64,000 nucleotides of DNA from Beijerinckiaceae bacterium (GTDB lineage Bacteria > Pseudomonadota > Alphaproteobacteria > Rhizobiales > Beijerinckiaceae). The notes below the pieces were generated by a model. The model ran no database searches, was not told the origin of the DNA, and worked only from the letters and a program-made list of their open reading frames with translations. Positions 9,014 through 19,590 of this stretch are shown here, in pieces. Position numbers and translations under genes: made by a program. The DNA lies in contig JAIELD010000029.1 of the NCBI GenBank assembly GCA_019753285.1, forward strand, positions 1 to 64,000. Direction: 5' to 3'. Position 1 is the first letter of the stretch. Every line of letters starts with the position of its first letter.

Positions 9014-9973
9014 GTGCTGAACTATCTGATCCGCAGACTGCTTCTTGCCATTCCGAGCCTGCTCGGGATCAGCGTCATCCTGTTCGTCGTGCTGGCGCTC
9101 GCGCCGGGTGATCCCTTCGAGGAGCTCGCTACCAATCCGAACGTCCCGCCGGAGGTCCGCGAGGCGCTGCGGACCAAATTCGGCCTCAACGACCCGATCA
9201 TGGTGCGCTATTTCCGCTGGCTGTTCGCCATGGTTCAGGGCGACTGGGGCTTTTCATTCGCGAGCCGCATCAATGTCGACACGCTGATATGGCAGCGCGT
9301 CCCGACCACGCTCTTCGTCGTCGGCTCCTCGCAGCTTCTCGCGCTGGCGATCGCCCTGCCCGTCGGCATCTATGCCGCGACGCGCCCCTATTCGATTTTT
9401 GACCAGATCGCCAACACGCTGGCCTTCGTCGGCTTCTCTCTGCCGACATTCTTCACCGGATTGCTGCTGATCTTGATTTTTTCCGTTTCGCTCGATTGGC
9501 TGCCCTTCGTCTATCGATCCGACATCGCGGCAACAGGCTGGCGCTGGTATTGGGAGAACCTGCGGCAGGCGATCATGCCGATCACCGTGCTCGGCCTCTT
9601 TCAGGCCGCCTCCTACACCCGCTACGTCCGCTCCGCCGTGCTCGACGTGATCCAGCTCGATTACGTGACGACGGCGCGCGCCAAGGGGCTCAGCGAGCGC
9701 GCCGTGACGCTGCGCCATGTCACCCGCAACGCGCTCATTCCGGTCGTCACGCTCGTCGCGCTGCAGATGCCGGCGGTGTTTGGCGGCGCGATCGTCACAG
9801 AGCAGATCTTCCGTATTCCCGGCATCGGCTCGCTGCTCATCTCCGCGATCCTCGCCAACGACACGCCGGTGATCATGGCGGTCACCTTCGTCTTCTCCTG
9901 CCTCGTCGTCCTGTTCAATCTCATCGCGGATCTGTTGTATGGCTGGCTCGACCCTCGCATCTCCTTCGGCTGA
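9014..9973 (+). CDS. peptide-type ABC transporter permease (DppB-like)
   Basis: The inner-membrane permease has 319 residues from the GTG at 9014, preceded by GGAAGAG. The encoded N-terminus LNYLIRRLLLAIPSLLGISV is the canonical DppB start; a longer frame from 8930 adds a non-family N-terminus. The permease signature that contacts the ATPase is present as YVTTARAKGLSERAVTLRHVTRNALIPV. It overlaps the next gene by 35 bases. It pairs with the permease at 9939 and with the binding protein just upstream. Confidence 0.9.
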   Translation: MLNYLIRRLLLAIPSLLGISVILFVVLALAPGDPFEELATNPNVPPEVREALRTKFGLNDPIMVRYFRWLFAMVQGDWGFSFASRINVDTLIWQRVPTTLFVVGSSQLLALAIALPVGIYAATRPYSIFDQIANTLAFVGFSLPTFFTGLLLILIFSVSLDWLPFVYRSDIAATGWRWYWENLRQAIMPITVLGLFQAASYTRYVRSAVLDVIQLDYVTTARAKGLSERAVTLRHVTRNALIPVVTLVALQMPAVFGGAIVTEQIFRIPGIGSLLISAILANDTPVIMAVTFVFSCLVVLFNLIADLLYGWLDPRISFG

Positions 9974-10880
9974 GCCGGTCCCGGCGGTTGCCGTCGGCGC
10001 GCCTGCGGTCTCGCCGGCGCGCGATACCTGGCGACGGTTCAAGCGGCATCGCCTCGCGATGGGGAGTTCGGTCGTCCTCGGGCTTCTGATCTTCGGCGTC
10101 GTGATCGGCCCATGGATCTGGCCGGTGCCGATCAACGAGATCGATTTCGCCGCGCAGCTTGAAACTCCCTCCTTCGCCCACCCGCTCGGGACGGACGATC
10201 TCGGTCAGGATATTCTCGCGCGCATGATCTATGGCGGCCGCATCTCGCTGGCGGTCGGCCTTGCCGCCATGATGGTCGCCATCCTCGTCGGCGTCGTGAT
10301 CGGCGCGCTTGCCGGCATGTCGCGCGGCGCGCTCGCCATCATCCTGATGTGGGTCACGGACCTGTTTCTGTCGCTGCCGCAGCTTCCGCTGCTGCTGCTC
10401 GTGATCTACCTGTTCCGTGAACAGCTCAAAGCCGCCTTCGGCGTCGAGGGCGGGGTCTTCATGTTGATCGTGGTGGTGATCGGCGGCCTGCGCTGGATGC
10501 CGGTTACGCGGCTAGTGCGCGCGCAGTTCCTGTCGCTGCGGGAGAAGGAGTTCGTCGAGGCGGCACGCGCGCAGGGTGCGACCAAGTTCCGCCAGATCGT
10601 CGTTCACATCCTCCCCAACGCGCTCGGCCCGGTAATCGTCGCCGCAACGATCGAAGTCTCCTCGGCGATCATCGCGGAATCGACGCTTTCCTTTCTCGGC
10701 CTCGGCTTTCCGCCGGACATACCGACCTGGGGGCGGCTGCTGTTCGACGCCAAGGACCATCTTGATTCCGCGCCGCACTGGGCTCTGTTTCCAGGCATCG
10801 CGATCTTCCTCACCGTTCTGTCGATCAACTTCATCGGCGATGGCTTGCGCGACGCGCTCGATCCGCGCCGGGTGATCTGA
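9939..10880 (+). CDS. peptide-type ABC transporter permease (DppC-like)
   Basis: The second permease subunit has 313 residues. A cytoplasmic N-terminal stretch rich in Ala/Pro precedes RFKRHRLAMGSSVVLG and the first membrane helix. DppC hallmarks are HPLGTDDLGQDILARMIYGGR and the ATPase-coupling loop EFVEAARAQGATKFRQIVVHILPNA shortened here to its core EAARAQGATKFRQ. The start overlaps the upstream permease by 35 bases, suggesting translational coupling. The downstream ATPase gene starts six bases later but is interrupted, so whether this importer works is uncertain. Confidence 0.9.
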   Translation: MAGSTLASPSAEPVPAVAVGAPAVSPARDTWRRFKRHRLAMGSSVVLGLLIFGVVIGPWIWPVPINEIDFAAQLETPSFAHPLGTDDLGQDILARMIYGGRISLAVGLAAMMVAILVGVVIGALAGMSRGALAIILMWVTDLFLSLPQLPLLLLVIYLFREQLKAAFGVEGGVFMLIVVVIGGLRWMPVTRLVRAQFLSLREKEFVEAARAQGATKFRQIVVHILPNALGPVIVAATIEVSSAIIAESTLSFLGLGFPPDIPTWGRLLFDAKDHLDSAPHWALFPGIAIFLTVLSINFIGDGLRDALDPRRVI

Positions 10881-10885
10881 TCGCC

Positions 10886-12119
<1,234 letters not shown>

Positions 12120-12938
12120 GGCACTGTCAGAGGAAAATCGTCTTGCCGCAATGGGGTAGGGCGGTAGGATTGGCTTCATGTCCAACGCCGATATCTTCCG
12201 GTATTTCAAAACCTCGCCCGAGATCATCCGCCTAGCGGTGATGATGTATGTGCGGTATCCGCTTTCGCTGCGGAATGTTGAGGACCTGCTGGACGAGCGA
12301 GGTATCGACATCACGCACGAGACGGTGCGGTTTTGGTGGAACAGGTTCGGGGCGGTTTTTGCTGCGGAGATAAGACGAAACCGGGTCGAGGCGATGCGCG
12401 CCTTCCGGCATCGGCGCTGGCATCTCGACGAGGTTTTCGTGAAGATCAACGGCGAGAAGCATTACCTCTGGCGGGCGGTGGATCACGAAGGTGAGGTGCT
12501 GGAGAGCTTCGTGACCAAGCGCCGGGACAAGAAGGCAGCGCTGCAATTCCTCAGGAAAGCGCTGAAAAGACATGGAGCGACCGAGGTCATCGTCACCGAT
12601 CGCCTTGCCTCTTATGGCGCAGCGCTCAAGGCATTGGGCGCGATCGGCAAACGTGAGGTCGGCCGCTGGTTGAACAACCGGGTTGAGAATTCGCATCAGC
12701 CATTTCGACGAAGAGAACGGGCCATGCTGCGGTTCCGACGCATGCGAAGTTTGCAGAAGTTCGCTGCCATGCATGGCTCGATCCACAACCATTTCAACGG
12801 AGATCGTCATCTAACCTCAAGACAAATATTCAAACAAAACCGAACCGCCGCACTTGCCGAGTGGCGTCAGATTTGCGCCGCCTGAAATTCCGCGGGGGTA
12901 GGGGTTTCTGAGACTAATTTGTTTAGTCTGACAGCACC
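12120..12938 (+). mobile_element. IS6-family insertion sequence, 819 bp
   Basis: The left end begins GGCACTGTCAGA (12120-12131) and the right end is TCTGACAGCACC (12927-12938). As inverted repeats these agree at 10 of 12 positions. The element encodes one intact DDE transposase and its length is normal for IS6. The eight bases flanking it differ completely (CTTCCAGG on the left, AAAAAAAG on the right). There is therefore no target-site duplication, the expected trace of IS6-mediated deletion or cointegrate resolution rather than a simple insertion. Confidence 0.88.
12178..12885 (+). CDS. IS6-family transposase
   Basis: This 235-residue DDE transposase is intact. The N-terminal helix-turn-helix region (YPLSLRNVEDLLDERGI) precedes the catalytic core, with Asp at about 84 (HLDEVFVKI), Asp at about 141 (VTDRLASYG) and Glu at about 170 (NNRVENSHQPFRRRER). 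It is probably functional, which makes the element a plausible driver of the surrounding rearrangement. Confidence 0.95.
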   Translation: MSNADIFRYFKTSPEIIRLAVMMYVRYPLSLRNVEDLLDERGIDITHETVRFWWNRFGAVFAAEIRRNRVEAMRAFRHRRWHLDEVFVKINGEKHYLWRAVDHEGEVLESFVTKRRDKKAALQFLRKALKRHGATEVIVTDRLASYGAALKALGAIGKREVGRWLNNRVENSHQPFRRRERAMLRFRRMRSLQKFAAMHGSIHNHFNGDRHLTSRQIFKQNRTAALAEWRQICAA

Positions 12939-13391
12939 AAAAAAAGCCACCCGGACCGTTGTCTTGGACGAAGCAGGGGCGGTCTTACAACAAAAATCCA
13001 CGCTCTGACGGATGGCGAAGGCTTGCCGGTCAAACTCGTGATCACGCCGGGTCAAACCCATGACGTTCAAGCCGCAGCCCAATTGCTCGCCACTATCTGC
13101 AAGGGGCAGATGGTGCTCGCGGACAAGGCCTACGATGCAGACTGGCTCCGCGCCATGGTCACAGAGCGAGGCGGATGGGCCAATATCCCGCCAAAATCGA
13201 ACCGCAGGGCTCCTATCTGCTTCTCGCCTTGGCTCTACAAGAAGCGCAACCTGATCGAGCGCTTCTTCAACAAGCTCAAATACTTCAGGCGCATCGCCAC
13301 CCGTTACGACAAACTTGGATCATGCTTCCTTGCAATGGCAAAGCTGGCTTGCATCAGGCTGCGCCTGAGACATTATGAGTCCACGGCCTAG
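12939..13391 (+). pseudogene. IS5-family transposase, 3' half only
   Basis: Directly after the IS6 right end an open frame reads GRSRGGLTTKIHALTDGEG and continues through the second catalytic Asp region (VLADKAYDADW) and the catalytic Glu region (RNLIERFFNKLK) to a stop at 13391. This is the C-terminal half of an IS5-group transposase. The N-terminal half, including the first catalytic Asp, is absent and the frame has no start beyond a fortuitous TTG at 13023. It is a remnant, cut by the IS6 element or by a deletion from it. Confidence 0.88.
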
Positions 13392-14196
13392 TGCGATAAG
13401 ACCACTTTAGTGGGGTGTCGAGTAATGGATCAACGCGATTGCCAGTGAACGCAGCAGACGAAGCAAAATCAGCAAATTTACCCGGCGGAAATTGCACCGG
13501 CCGAGAATTAGCCAAAGGTGCGGACGTGGCTTGCGTTGGCGCATTAGTGGGAAGTGTTCGAACCGGTTGACTGGGAATCGTCGGAACCGCTGCAGATGCG
13601 CTCTCATTTGGTTTTACAGAAGCGCTTGGGTCAAACCGCCTGACATCGATGCCAATGCGTAAGGCATCCTCCACATTCATCCAACGCATATCCTCAGGCG
13701 GCGCAGATGTAATGTAGATAACGGCTGAACTTGATAGGTTAAGCTGGTTTAGATACGCACCCACCAGCGCATTTCCAACTGCGTTGGGCATTAGCCGTCC
13801 GTCGGACTCTAGATAAGCGGCGTGAAATCCGACGCGGCCTTTTGAGGAGAGAAATCGCGGTGAGCCGGCGAGCCAAGCGAGGGCACAGGCGGACGCACAT
13901 TGAAAACCATCAGGGACGACGGTCGCGAAACCCTTAAGACGAATTGCCTTGCCGATTTCGATGCCAGGCAAAAGTAATCCTCCGTTGCTGCTAAAAAGCA
14001 CAACGGCTGACGATTGAGCCAGCGCTACATTAGCAAAAATCTTATCGTCATCTTTTGCCAAATCACCGCGAACAACTATGACAGAAGGCCCACCGTTCGA
14101 TCCAGGAATTGTGGTGACTTCTGCCGCTTTGGAAATTGGAGAAAAGGCGAAGGTTGACGCAACTAGGCTTAAAAACCAACACCGCAGCGCACGCAT
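13354..14196 (-). CDS. secreted ClpP/crotonase-fold protein (COG3904-like), C-terminus altered
   Basis: The 280-residue frame starts at ATG 14196 with AGGTGA seven bases upstream, followed by a signal peptide (LRCWFLSLVASTFAFSPISKA). The core resembles periplasmic ClpP-like proteins: a Gly-rich strand region (VVLFSSNGGLLLPGIEIG), a presumed nucleophile Ser in FQCASACALAWLAG, and a presumed His in GRVGFHAAY. A Pro/Ala/Ser-rich tail follows. The last 15 or so residues are read from the opposite strand of the IS5 remnant, so the original C-terminus was probably lost. The gene is clearly AT-richer than its neighbours, suggesting transfer. Its substrate is unknown. Confidence 0.72.
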   Translation of the reverse strand: MRALRCWFLSLVASTFAFSPISKAAEVTTIPGSNGGPSVIVVRGDLAKDDDKIFANVALAQSSAVVLFSSNGGLLLPGIEIGKAIRLKGFATVVPDGFQCASACALAWLAGSPRFLSSKGRVGFHAAYLESDGRLMPNAVGNALVGAYLNQLNLSSSAVIYITSAPPEDMRWMNVEDALRIGIDVRRFDPSASVKPNESASAAVPTIPSQPVRTLPTNAPTQATSAPLANSRPVQFPPGKFADFASSAAFTGNRVDPLLDTPLKWSYRTRPWTHNVSGAA

Positions 14197-14536
14197 GCAA
14201 TCACCTAAAAATCGACTTCCAACAGCTAATCGCAACCGATCAAAGATAACAACTGCCAACCCCATAAGACACGTCACTTTGGTAACGCTGGACGACGTCT
14301 AGCTGAAAGCGACGCAGCCCCTGCTCGCGAATTTCAGCCTGTCGACTGGTTTATACCGTCTTCGCCATATCTCCAGCCAAGTCGAGGCCGCCCTTGTCAA
14401 TCAACAGGAGAACTTCTTTGCAATCCTGAATCGAACACACCAAAAACAAAACTGTAAACGATGATGTAAACGACTGTAAACGGTTCGAAATTCGAAAAAT
14501 TAAGCTTCATTAAAATATTGATTTTATTAATGTTTT
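14197..14536. other. intergenic segment between the ClpP-like gene and tRNA-Thr
   Basis: This is a 340-base AT-richer stretch. It contains three close copies of TGTAAACG between about 14453 and 14490. A plus-strand open segment of about 50 codons (about 14301-14465) has no start codon or ribosome site and looks like a degraded gene end. No integrase, recognisable attachment duplication or promoter is visible. Confidence 0.5.
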
Positions 14537-14612
<76 letters not shown>

Positions 14613-14677
14613 TTCGACCGGCGTTCTACCATAGATGCCTGCCCTGTGAAGCCCTCGGGCGCGCAAAACTGCCGATG

Positions 14678-16168
14678 TCATCTATCGGCGAGCGTGCGAC
14701 GCACTGCGTCCCGCCAGCCGGCGAGCTTGAGGGTGCGCTCGTCCTCAGCCATCTGCGGCTTGAACACACGATCTATCGCGCGGGTGCCGCCGAAAGCGGT
14801 CGGCTCCGGATAGAGACCGGCCGTCCAGCCGGCGAGATAGCCGGCGCCGAGCGCCGTCGTCTCCAGCATGGCAGGCCGCTCGACGGTCGCCGGCAGGATG
14901 TCGGCAAGGAACTGCATGGTCCAGTCGCTCGCCGTCATGCCGCCATCGACCCGCAGGCTGACGTTTCCATCAAGCCCGCCATCGCGCCGGATCGCGTCGA
15001 TCAGATCGGCTGTCTGATAGCCGACGCTTTCGAGCGCGGCGCGCGCCAGCTCGTTTGGCCCGGTGTTGCGCGTCATCCCATGGAGCGCCGCACGGGCGCT
15101 GCTATCCCAGTGCGGTGCGCCGAGTCCGACGAAGGCCGGCACCAGATAGACCGGTTGCGCCGGGTCGGCGCGGGCTGCCCGCTCCGTCGCCTCGGCGGCG
15201 CTCCCGATGATGCCGAGCCCGTCGCGCAGCCACTGCACGGCCGCGCCGGCGACGAAGATCGAGCCTTCGAGCGCATAGGTCGTCTTGCCGGCGAGGCGGT
15301 AGGCGACCGTCGTCAACAGCCGCGCTTTCGAAACAACCGGTCGATCGCCCGTGTTGAGGAGCGCGAAGCAGCCGGTTCCATAGGTCGATTTCATCGTGCC
15401 TGGCTCGAAGCAGGCCTGTCCAATGAGCGCAGCCTGCTGGTCGCCGGCCATGCCGAGCACGGGCACGGCCTTGCCGAACCATTCGGCATCCGCCTCACCG
15501 AACGCGGCGGCGCAATCCATCACCTCGGGCAGCATGGCGAGCGGCACGCCGAGCGCGCGGCATAGCTCGGCATCCCATTGCTGGGTGTGGATGTTGAAGA
15601 GCAAGGTGCGCGATGCGTTGGTGGCATCGGTGCGGTGTGCCCTGCCCTTGCTGAGCCGAAAGAGGAGATAGCTGTCCACCGTGCCGAAGGCGAGTTCACC
15701 CCTCTCGGCCTTGTCCCGCGCGCCCGGCACATGGTCGAGCAACCATTTGACCTTGGTGCCGGAAAAATAGGGATCGAGCAGCAGCCCGGTTCTCGCGGTG
15801 ATTTCCGGCTCGGCTCCGGCCTGCTTCAGTTGCGTGCAGATATCCGCCGTGCGCCGGTCCTGCCACACGATGGCGGGGTGGATCGCACGCCCGCTGGCGC
15901 GCTCCCAGACGATGACCGTCTCGCGCTGGTTGGCGATGCCGATCGCCGCAATGTCGACCGCCGTGACACCAGCCTTCGCCATCGCGGCACGCGCCGTTTC
16001 CAGCACCGTGCGCCAGAGGTCTTCGGGGTCGTGCTCCACCCGGCCGGATGCAGGATAATGCTGCGCGAATTCCTGCTGCGCTGCGCCAAGAATGCTGAGA
16101 TCGGGGCCGAGCACCAGGCAGCGGCTCGATGTCGTGCCTTGATCGATGGCGAGGATGGCTCGGCTCAT
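14678..16168 (-). CDS. glpK: glycerol kinase
   Basis: This FGGY-family kinase phosphorylates glycerol to glycerol 3-phosphate with ATP in the cytoplasm. It has 496 residues, the normal length. The start at 16168 (ATGAGC) overlaps the glpD stop by four bases and gives the canonical N-terminus [13 protein letters not shown]. Other hallmarks are [14 protein letters not shown], the catalytic-region [24 protein letters not shown] and [12 protein letters not shown]. It is co-transcribed with glpD. No glycerol facilitator gene lies in the window. Confidence 0.95.
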   Translation of the reverse strand: MSRAILAIDQGTTSSRCLVLGPDLSILGAAQQEFAQHYPASGRVEHDPEDLWRTVLETARAAMAKAGVTAVDIAAIGIANQRETVIVWERASGRAIHPAIVWQDRRTADICTQLKQAGAEPEITARTGLLLDPYFSGTKVKWLLDHVPGARDKAERGELAFGTVDSYLLFRLSKGRAHRTDATNASRTLLFNIHTQQWDAELCRALGVPLAMLPEVMDCAAAFGEADAEWFGKAVPVLGMAGDQQAALIGQACFEPGTMKSTYGTGCFALLNTGDRPVVSKARLLTTVAYRLAGKTTYALEGSIFVAGAAVQWLRDGLGIIGSAAEATERAARADPAQPVYLVPAFVGLGAPHWDSSARAALHGMTRNTGPNELARAALESVGYQTADLIDAIRRDGGLDGNVSLRVDGGMTASDWTMQFLADILPATVERPAMLETTALGAGYLAGWTAGLYPEPTAFGGTRAIDRVFKPQMAEDERTLKLAGWRDAVRRTLADR

Positions 16169-17703
16169 GCGATGGCCCGAGCCGTGGCGTCGCCGGCGAT
16201 CCTGTCGCCAAACCACGCATCGACAGCGGCGATCTCGGCCTCGCTCATCCGAAGCCCGAGCTTGGTTCGCCGCCAGACTACATCCTCCGCGGTCTCCGCC
16301 CATTCGTGCCGGGCGAGGTAGGAAAGCTCCGCCTCGGTGAGGCCAGCGCCGAATGCGCGCCCGAGATCGGCCATGGAACGCGCGCCCTCCACGATATCGA
16401 AGGCCCGTGTTCCGTAGGCCCGCACCAGCCGTCGCGCGAGTAAGGGCGCGAGGAACGGGTAGCGCCGCTGCAATTCCGTTACCGTGTCGTCGAACCGGTC
16501 GGGAGCAAAATCGCCGCCGGGCAAGGCCGAGGTGGCAGTCCAGCCGGCGCGGTTCGCATCCGGTTCGGGCAGATGGCCGTCCAGCGTCGCGAGCACGTCC
16601 TCCGCCAGCCTGCGGGCTGTCGTGATCTTGCCGCCGAACACCGACAGCAGCGGCGCCGAACCAACGGGAGCATCCAGCTTCAGCACATAATCGCGCGTGA
16701 TTTCTTGCGCCTTGCTCGCGCCGTCATCGTAGAGCGGCCTCACGCCGGAATAGGTCCAGACGACGTCGCGCTCGAGAACCGGCTTTTCGAAATAGTCGCT
16801 GGCGGCGCTGCAAAGATAGGCGATTTCGTGCCGCGTGGCGGCAACCGCCGCCGGGTCGCCGACATAATCCTGATCCGTGGTGCCGATCAGCGTGAACTCG
16901 CCCTCATATGGAATGGCGAAGACGATCCTGCCATCGCCGTTCTGGAAGATGTAGCAGCGATCATGGTCGAAGAGCTTCGGCACCACGATGTGCGAGCCCT
17001 GCACGAGGCGCACCTTTGCGGCGGCGTTGCTGCGGATCGTGTGCATGAGCACATCGGCCACCCAGGGCCCGGCGGTATTCACGAGGGTCCCGGCACTCAA
17101 CTCCTTGCAGCGGCCGGTGCGCGCGTCCTCGATGCGCAGCGTCCAGTTATTCGGGCCGCGATCGGCGGAGACGAGCCGGGACCTCGTCTCGATCGTCGCG
17201 CCGCGGTCGCGCGCATCCATCGCATTGAGCACGACAAGGCGCGAATCCTCGACCCAGCAGTCGGAATATTCGAATGCGACGCCGAACCCGGCTTTCAACG
17301 GCACGCCAGCAGAATCGCTGCGCAGATCCAGCGTCTTCGTTGCGGGAAGGATCTTCCGGCCACCGAGATGATCGTAGAGAAAGAGGCCAAGGCGAAGCAG
17401 CCAGGCGGGACGCAGTCCCTTTTGATGCGGCAGCACGAAGCGAAGCGGCCAGATGATGTGCGGCGCGATGGACAGCAGCGTCTCGCGTTCTGCGAGCGCT
17501 TCACGCACCATGCGGAATTCGTAATGTTCGAGATAACGCAGGCCGCCATGGACGAGCTTGGTGGATCGCGAGGACGTGCCGGCGGCAAGATCGTCCCGCT
17601 CGCAGAGATAGACCGAAAGCCCGCGGCCTGCCGCATCGCGGGCAATGCTGCAGCCGTTGATGCCGCCGCCGATGATGGCGAGATCGAACATCGCCGAAGC
17701 CAA
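16165..17703 (-). CDS. glpD: FAD-dependent glycerol-3-phosphate dehydrogenase
   Basis: This membrane-associated flavoprotein oxidises glycerol 3-phosphate to dihydroxyacetone phosphate and passes electrons to quinone. The 512 residues begin with the FAD-binding [21 protein letters not shown], shortened here to [15 protein letters not shown], and include [18 protein letters not shown] in part as [14 protein letters not shown] at 17703 lies nine bases after GGAGGAAA and is taken as the start; ATG at 17691 is an alternative. It is the first gene of a glpD-glpK operon divergent from the second peptide-type ABC importer. Confidence 0.94.
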   Translation of the reverse strand: MASAMFDLAIIGGGINGCSIARDAAGRGLSVYLCERDDLAAGTSSRSTKLVHGGLRYLEHYEFRMVREALAERETLLSIAPHIIWPLRFVLPHQKGLRPAWLLRLGLFLYDHLGGRKILPATKTLDLRSDSAGVPLKAGFGVAFEYSDCWVEDSRLVVLNAMDARDRGATIETRSRLVSADRGPNNWTLRIEDARTGRCKELSAGTLVNTAGPWVADVLMHTIRSNAAAKVRLVQGSHIVVPKLFDHDRCYIFQNGDGRIVFAIPYEGEFTLIGTTDQDYVGDPAAVAATRHEIAYLCSAASDYFEKPVLERDVVWTYSGVRPLYDDGASKAQEITRDYVLKLDAPVGSAPLLSVFGGKITTARRLAEDVLATLDGHLPEPDANRAGWTATSALPGGDFAPDRFDDTVTELQRRYPFLAPLLARRLVRAYGTRAFDIVEGARSMADLGRAFGAGLTEAELSYLARHEWAETAEDVVWRRTKLGLRMSEAEIAAVDAWFGDRIAGDATARAIA

Positions 17704-17981
17704 TTCCGCTTTCCTCCCCTGCTGCCCGTCAGCCTGGCCTTTGGTGGCCGAGTTGAGGGCAAAGGAAAACCGAAATCAATCGGCTTCTCGCCAGTCCCGC
17801 GCGATCGATGGGCTGCAAGGACCGAACGCCCTGAGCCGCAAACGAAAACCCGTCTCGGCGCGAGGCGCGTGCGATCGCACGTCCTTGTCAACACGCAGGC
17901 GGATGTTTCATGATGCATTCCACGGCACGATCGTTGCTACCTCATTTTGCGATAGCTGCCCGCTCAACGGAGATTGTACGA

Positions 17982-19583
17982 ATGAAGATTTTGAAGAAGC
18001 TAGCCGGCGCAGCTCTCGCTGGCGCAGCGATGATCAGCCTCGCCCTGCCCTCGGCGCATGCGGCGACGCCGAAAGACACGCTCGTCATGGCCTGGCAGTT
18101 CGACGATGTGATCTCGCTCGACCCCGCCGAAGCGTTCGAACTCTCCGCGGGCGAAATTCTCGGCAACTCCTACGAGACGCTGATCGGCTACGACGTGAAG
18201 GACGTCTCGAAGATTTTCGGCGTGGTCGCGGACTCCTGGACCGTTTCGCCGGATGGCAAGACGCTGACGTTCAAGCTCAAGCCGGGCAAGAAGTTCGCCT
18301 CCGGCAATCCGCTGACCGCCGAGGATGTCGTGTTTTCGCTGCAGCGCGCCGTCAGCCTCGACAAGTCGCCGGCCTTCATTCTCGGCCAGTTCGGCCTCAC
18401 CAAGGCCAATGTGGCTGAAAAGGTGAAACAGACCGGCCCGCTCGAATTCACCTTCGAGACCGACAAGGCCTACGCGCCGACCTTCGTGCTCTACTGCATG
18501 ACGGCGAACGTCGCCTCGATCGTCGACAAGAAACTCGCGATGAGCCACGAGAAGGACGGTGATTTCGGCTATGCCTGGCTGAAGACGAATTATGCCGGCT
18601 CCGGCCCGTTCAAGATCCGCGAATGGCGCGCCAACGAGGTCGTCGCGATGGAGCGCAACGACAATTACAGCGGCGAGAAGCCGCCGCTTGCCCGCGTCGT
18701 CTATCGCCACATCAAGGAAACCGCCACCCAGCGTCTCCTGCTCGAGAAGGGCGACATCGACATTGCGCGCAACCTCGGCGCTGAGGAAATCGACGCGGTT
18801 AAGAAGCTGCCGGACATCGGCATCCAGAGTGCGCCGAAGGGAACGGTCTACTATATCGGTCTCAACCAGAAGAACGCGACCCTGGCGAAGCCTGAGGTGC
18901 GCGAGGCGATGAAGTGGCTGGTCGATTACTCCGCCATCGCCGACACCATCCTCAAATATCAGGTCCAGGTGCATCAATCGTTTCTGCCGGACGGTTTCCT
19001 TGGCGCGAGCAACGAAAATCCCTACAAGCTCGACGTTGCCAAGGCGAAGGAACTTCTGGCCAAAGCCGGGCTGAAGGACGGCTTCTCCGTCACGATGGAC
19101 ACGCGCAATACGCCAACCTTCACAGGCATCGCGCAGGCCGTGCAGCAGACCTTCGCCTCCGCCGGCATCAAGCTTGAACTCATTCCGGGCGACGGAAAGC
19201 AGACGCTGACGAAATATCGCGCCCGCCAGCATGACATGTTCATCGGCGCATGGGGAGCCGACTACCAGGACCCCCACACCAACGCGGACACGTTTGCCGC
19301 AAATTCGAACAATGCGGACGACGCGAAGGCCAAGCCGCTCGCATGGCGCAACGCCTGGGATATTCCCGAACTCACCAAGACGACGCTTTCTGCGGTCCTC
19401 GAATCCGACTCCGCAAAACGCGCCAAGATCTACCAGGACCTCCAGGCGGAAGTGCGCAAGACAAGCCCCTACCTCATGATGTTCCAGCAGATCGAGGTGG
19501 CGGCGGTGCGCAAGAACGTGGTCAACTTCGTCCTGGGGCCGTCGTTCAACACCAACAGCTACGCCAAGACCCGCAAGGAGTGA
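17982..19583 (+). CDS. peptide-type ABC transporter substrate-binding protein
   Basis: The 533-residue SBP family 5 protein starts at ATG 17982, preceded by CGGAG. It has an ordinary Sec signal peptide (MKILKKLAGAALAGAAMISL, then ALPSAHA). Family signatures are SLDPAEAFELSAGEILGNSYE, shortened here to DPAEAFELSAGEILG, DGKTLTFKLKPGKKFASG and GSGPFKIREW. It heads a complete five-gene dpp-type operon. Unlike the binding protein at 7090 it lacks a twin-arginine motif. The true ligand (a di- or oligopeptide, or another small molecule) is not determined by sequence. Confidence 0.9.
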   Translation: MKILKKLAGAALAGAAMISLALPSAHAATPKDTLVMAWQFDDVISLDPAEAFELSAGEILGNSYETLIGYDVKDVSKIFGVVADSWTVSPDGKTLTFKLKPGKKFASGNPLTAEDVVFSLQRAVSLDKSPAFILGQFGLTKANVAEKVKQTGPLEFTFETDKAYAPTFVLYCMTANVASIVDKKLAMSHEKDGDFGYAWLKTNYAGSGPFKIREWRANEVVAMERNDNYSGEKPPLARVVYRHIKETATQRLLLEKGDIDIARNLGAEEIDAVKKLPDIGIQSAPKGTVYYIGLNQKNATLAKPEVREAMKWLVDYSAIADTILKYQVQVHQSFLPDGFLGASNENPYKLDVAKAKELLAKAGLKDGFSVTMDTRNTPTFTGIAQAVQQTFASAGIKLELIPGDGKQTLTKYRARQHDMFIGAWGADYQDPHTNADTFAANSNNADDAKAKPLAWRNAWDIPELTKTTLSAVLESDSAKRAKIYQDLQAEVRKTSPYLMMFQQIEVAAVRKNVVNFVLGPSFNTNSYAKTRKE

Positions 19584-19590
19584 CGCTCCG

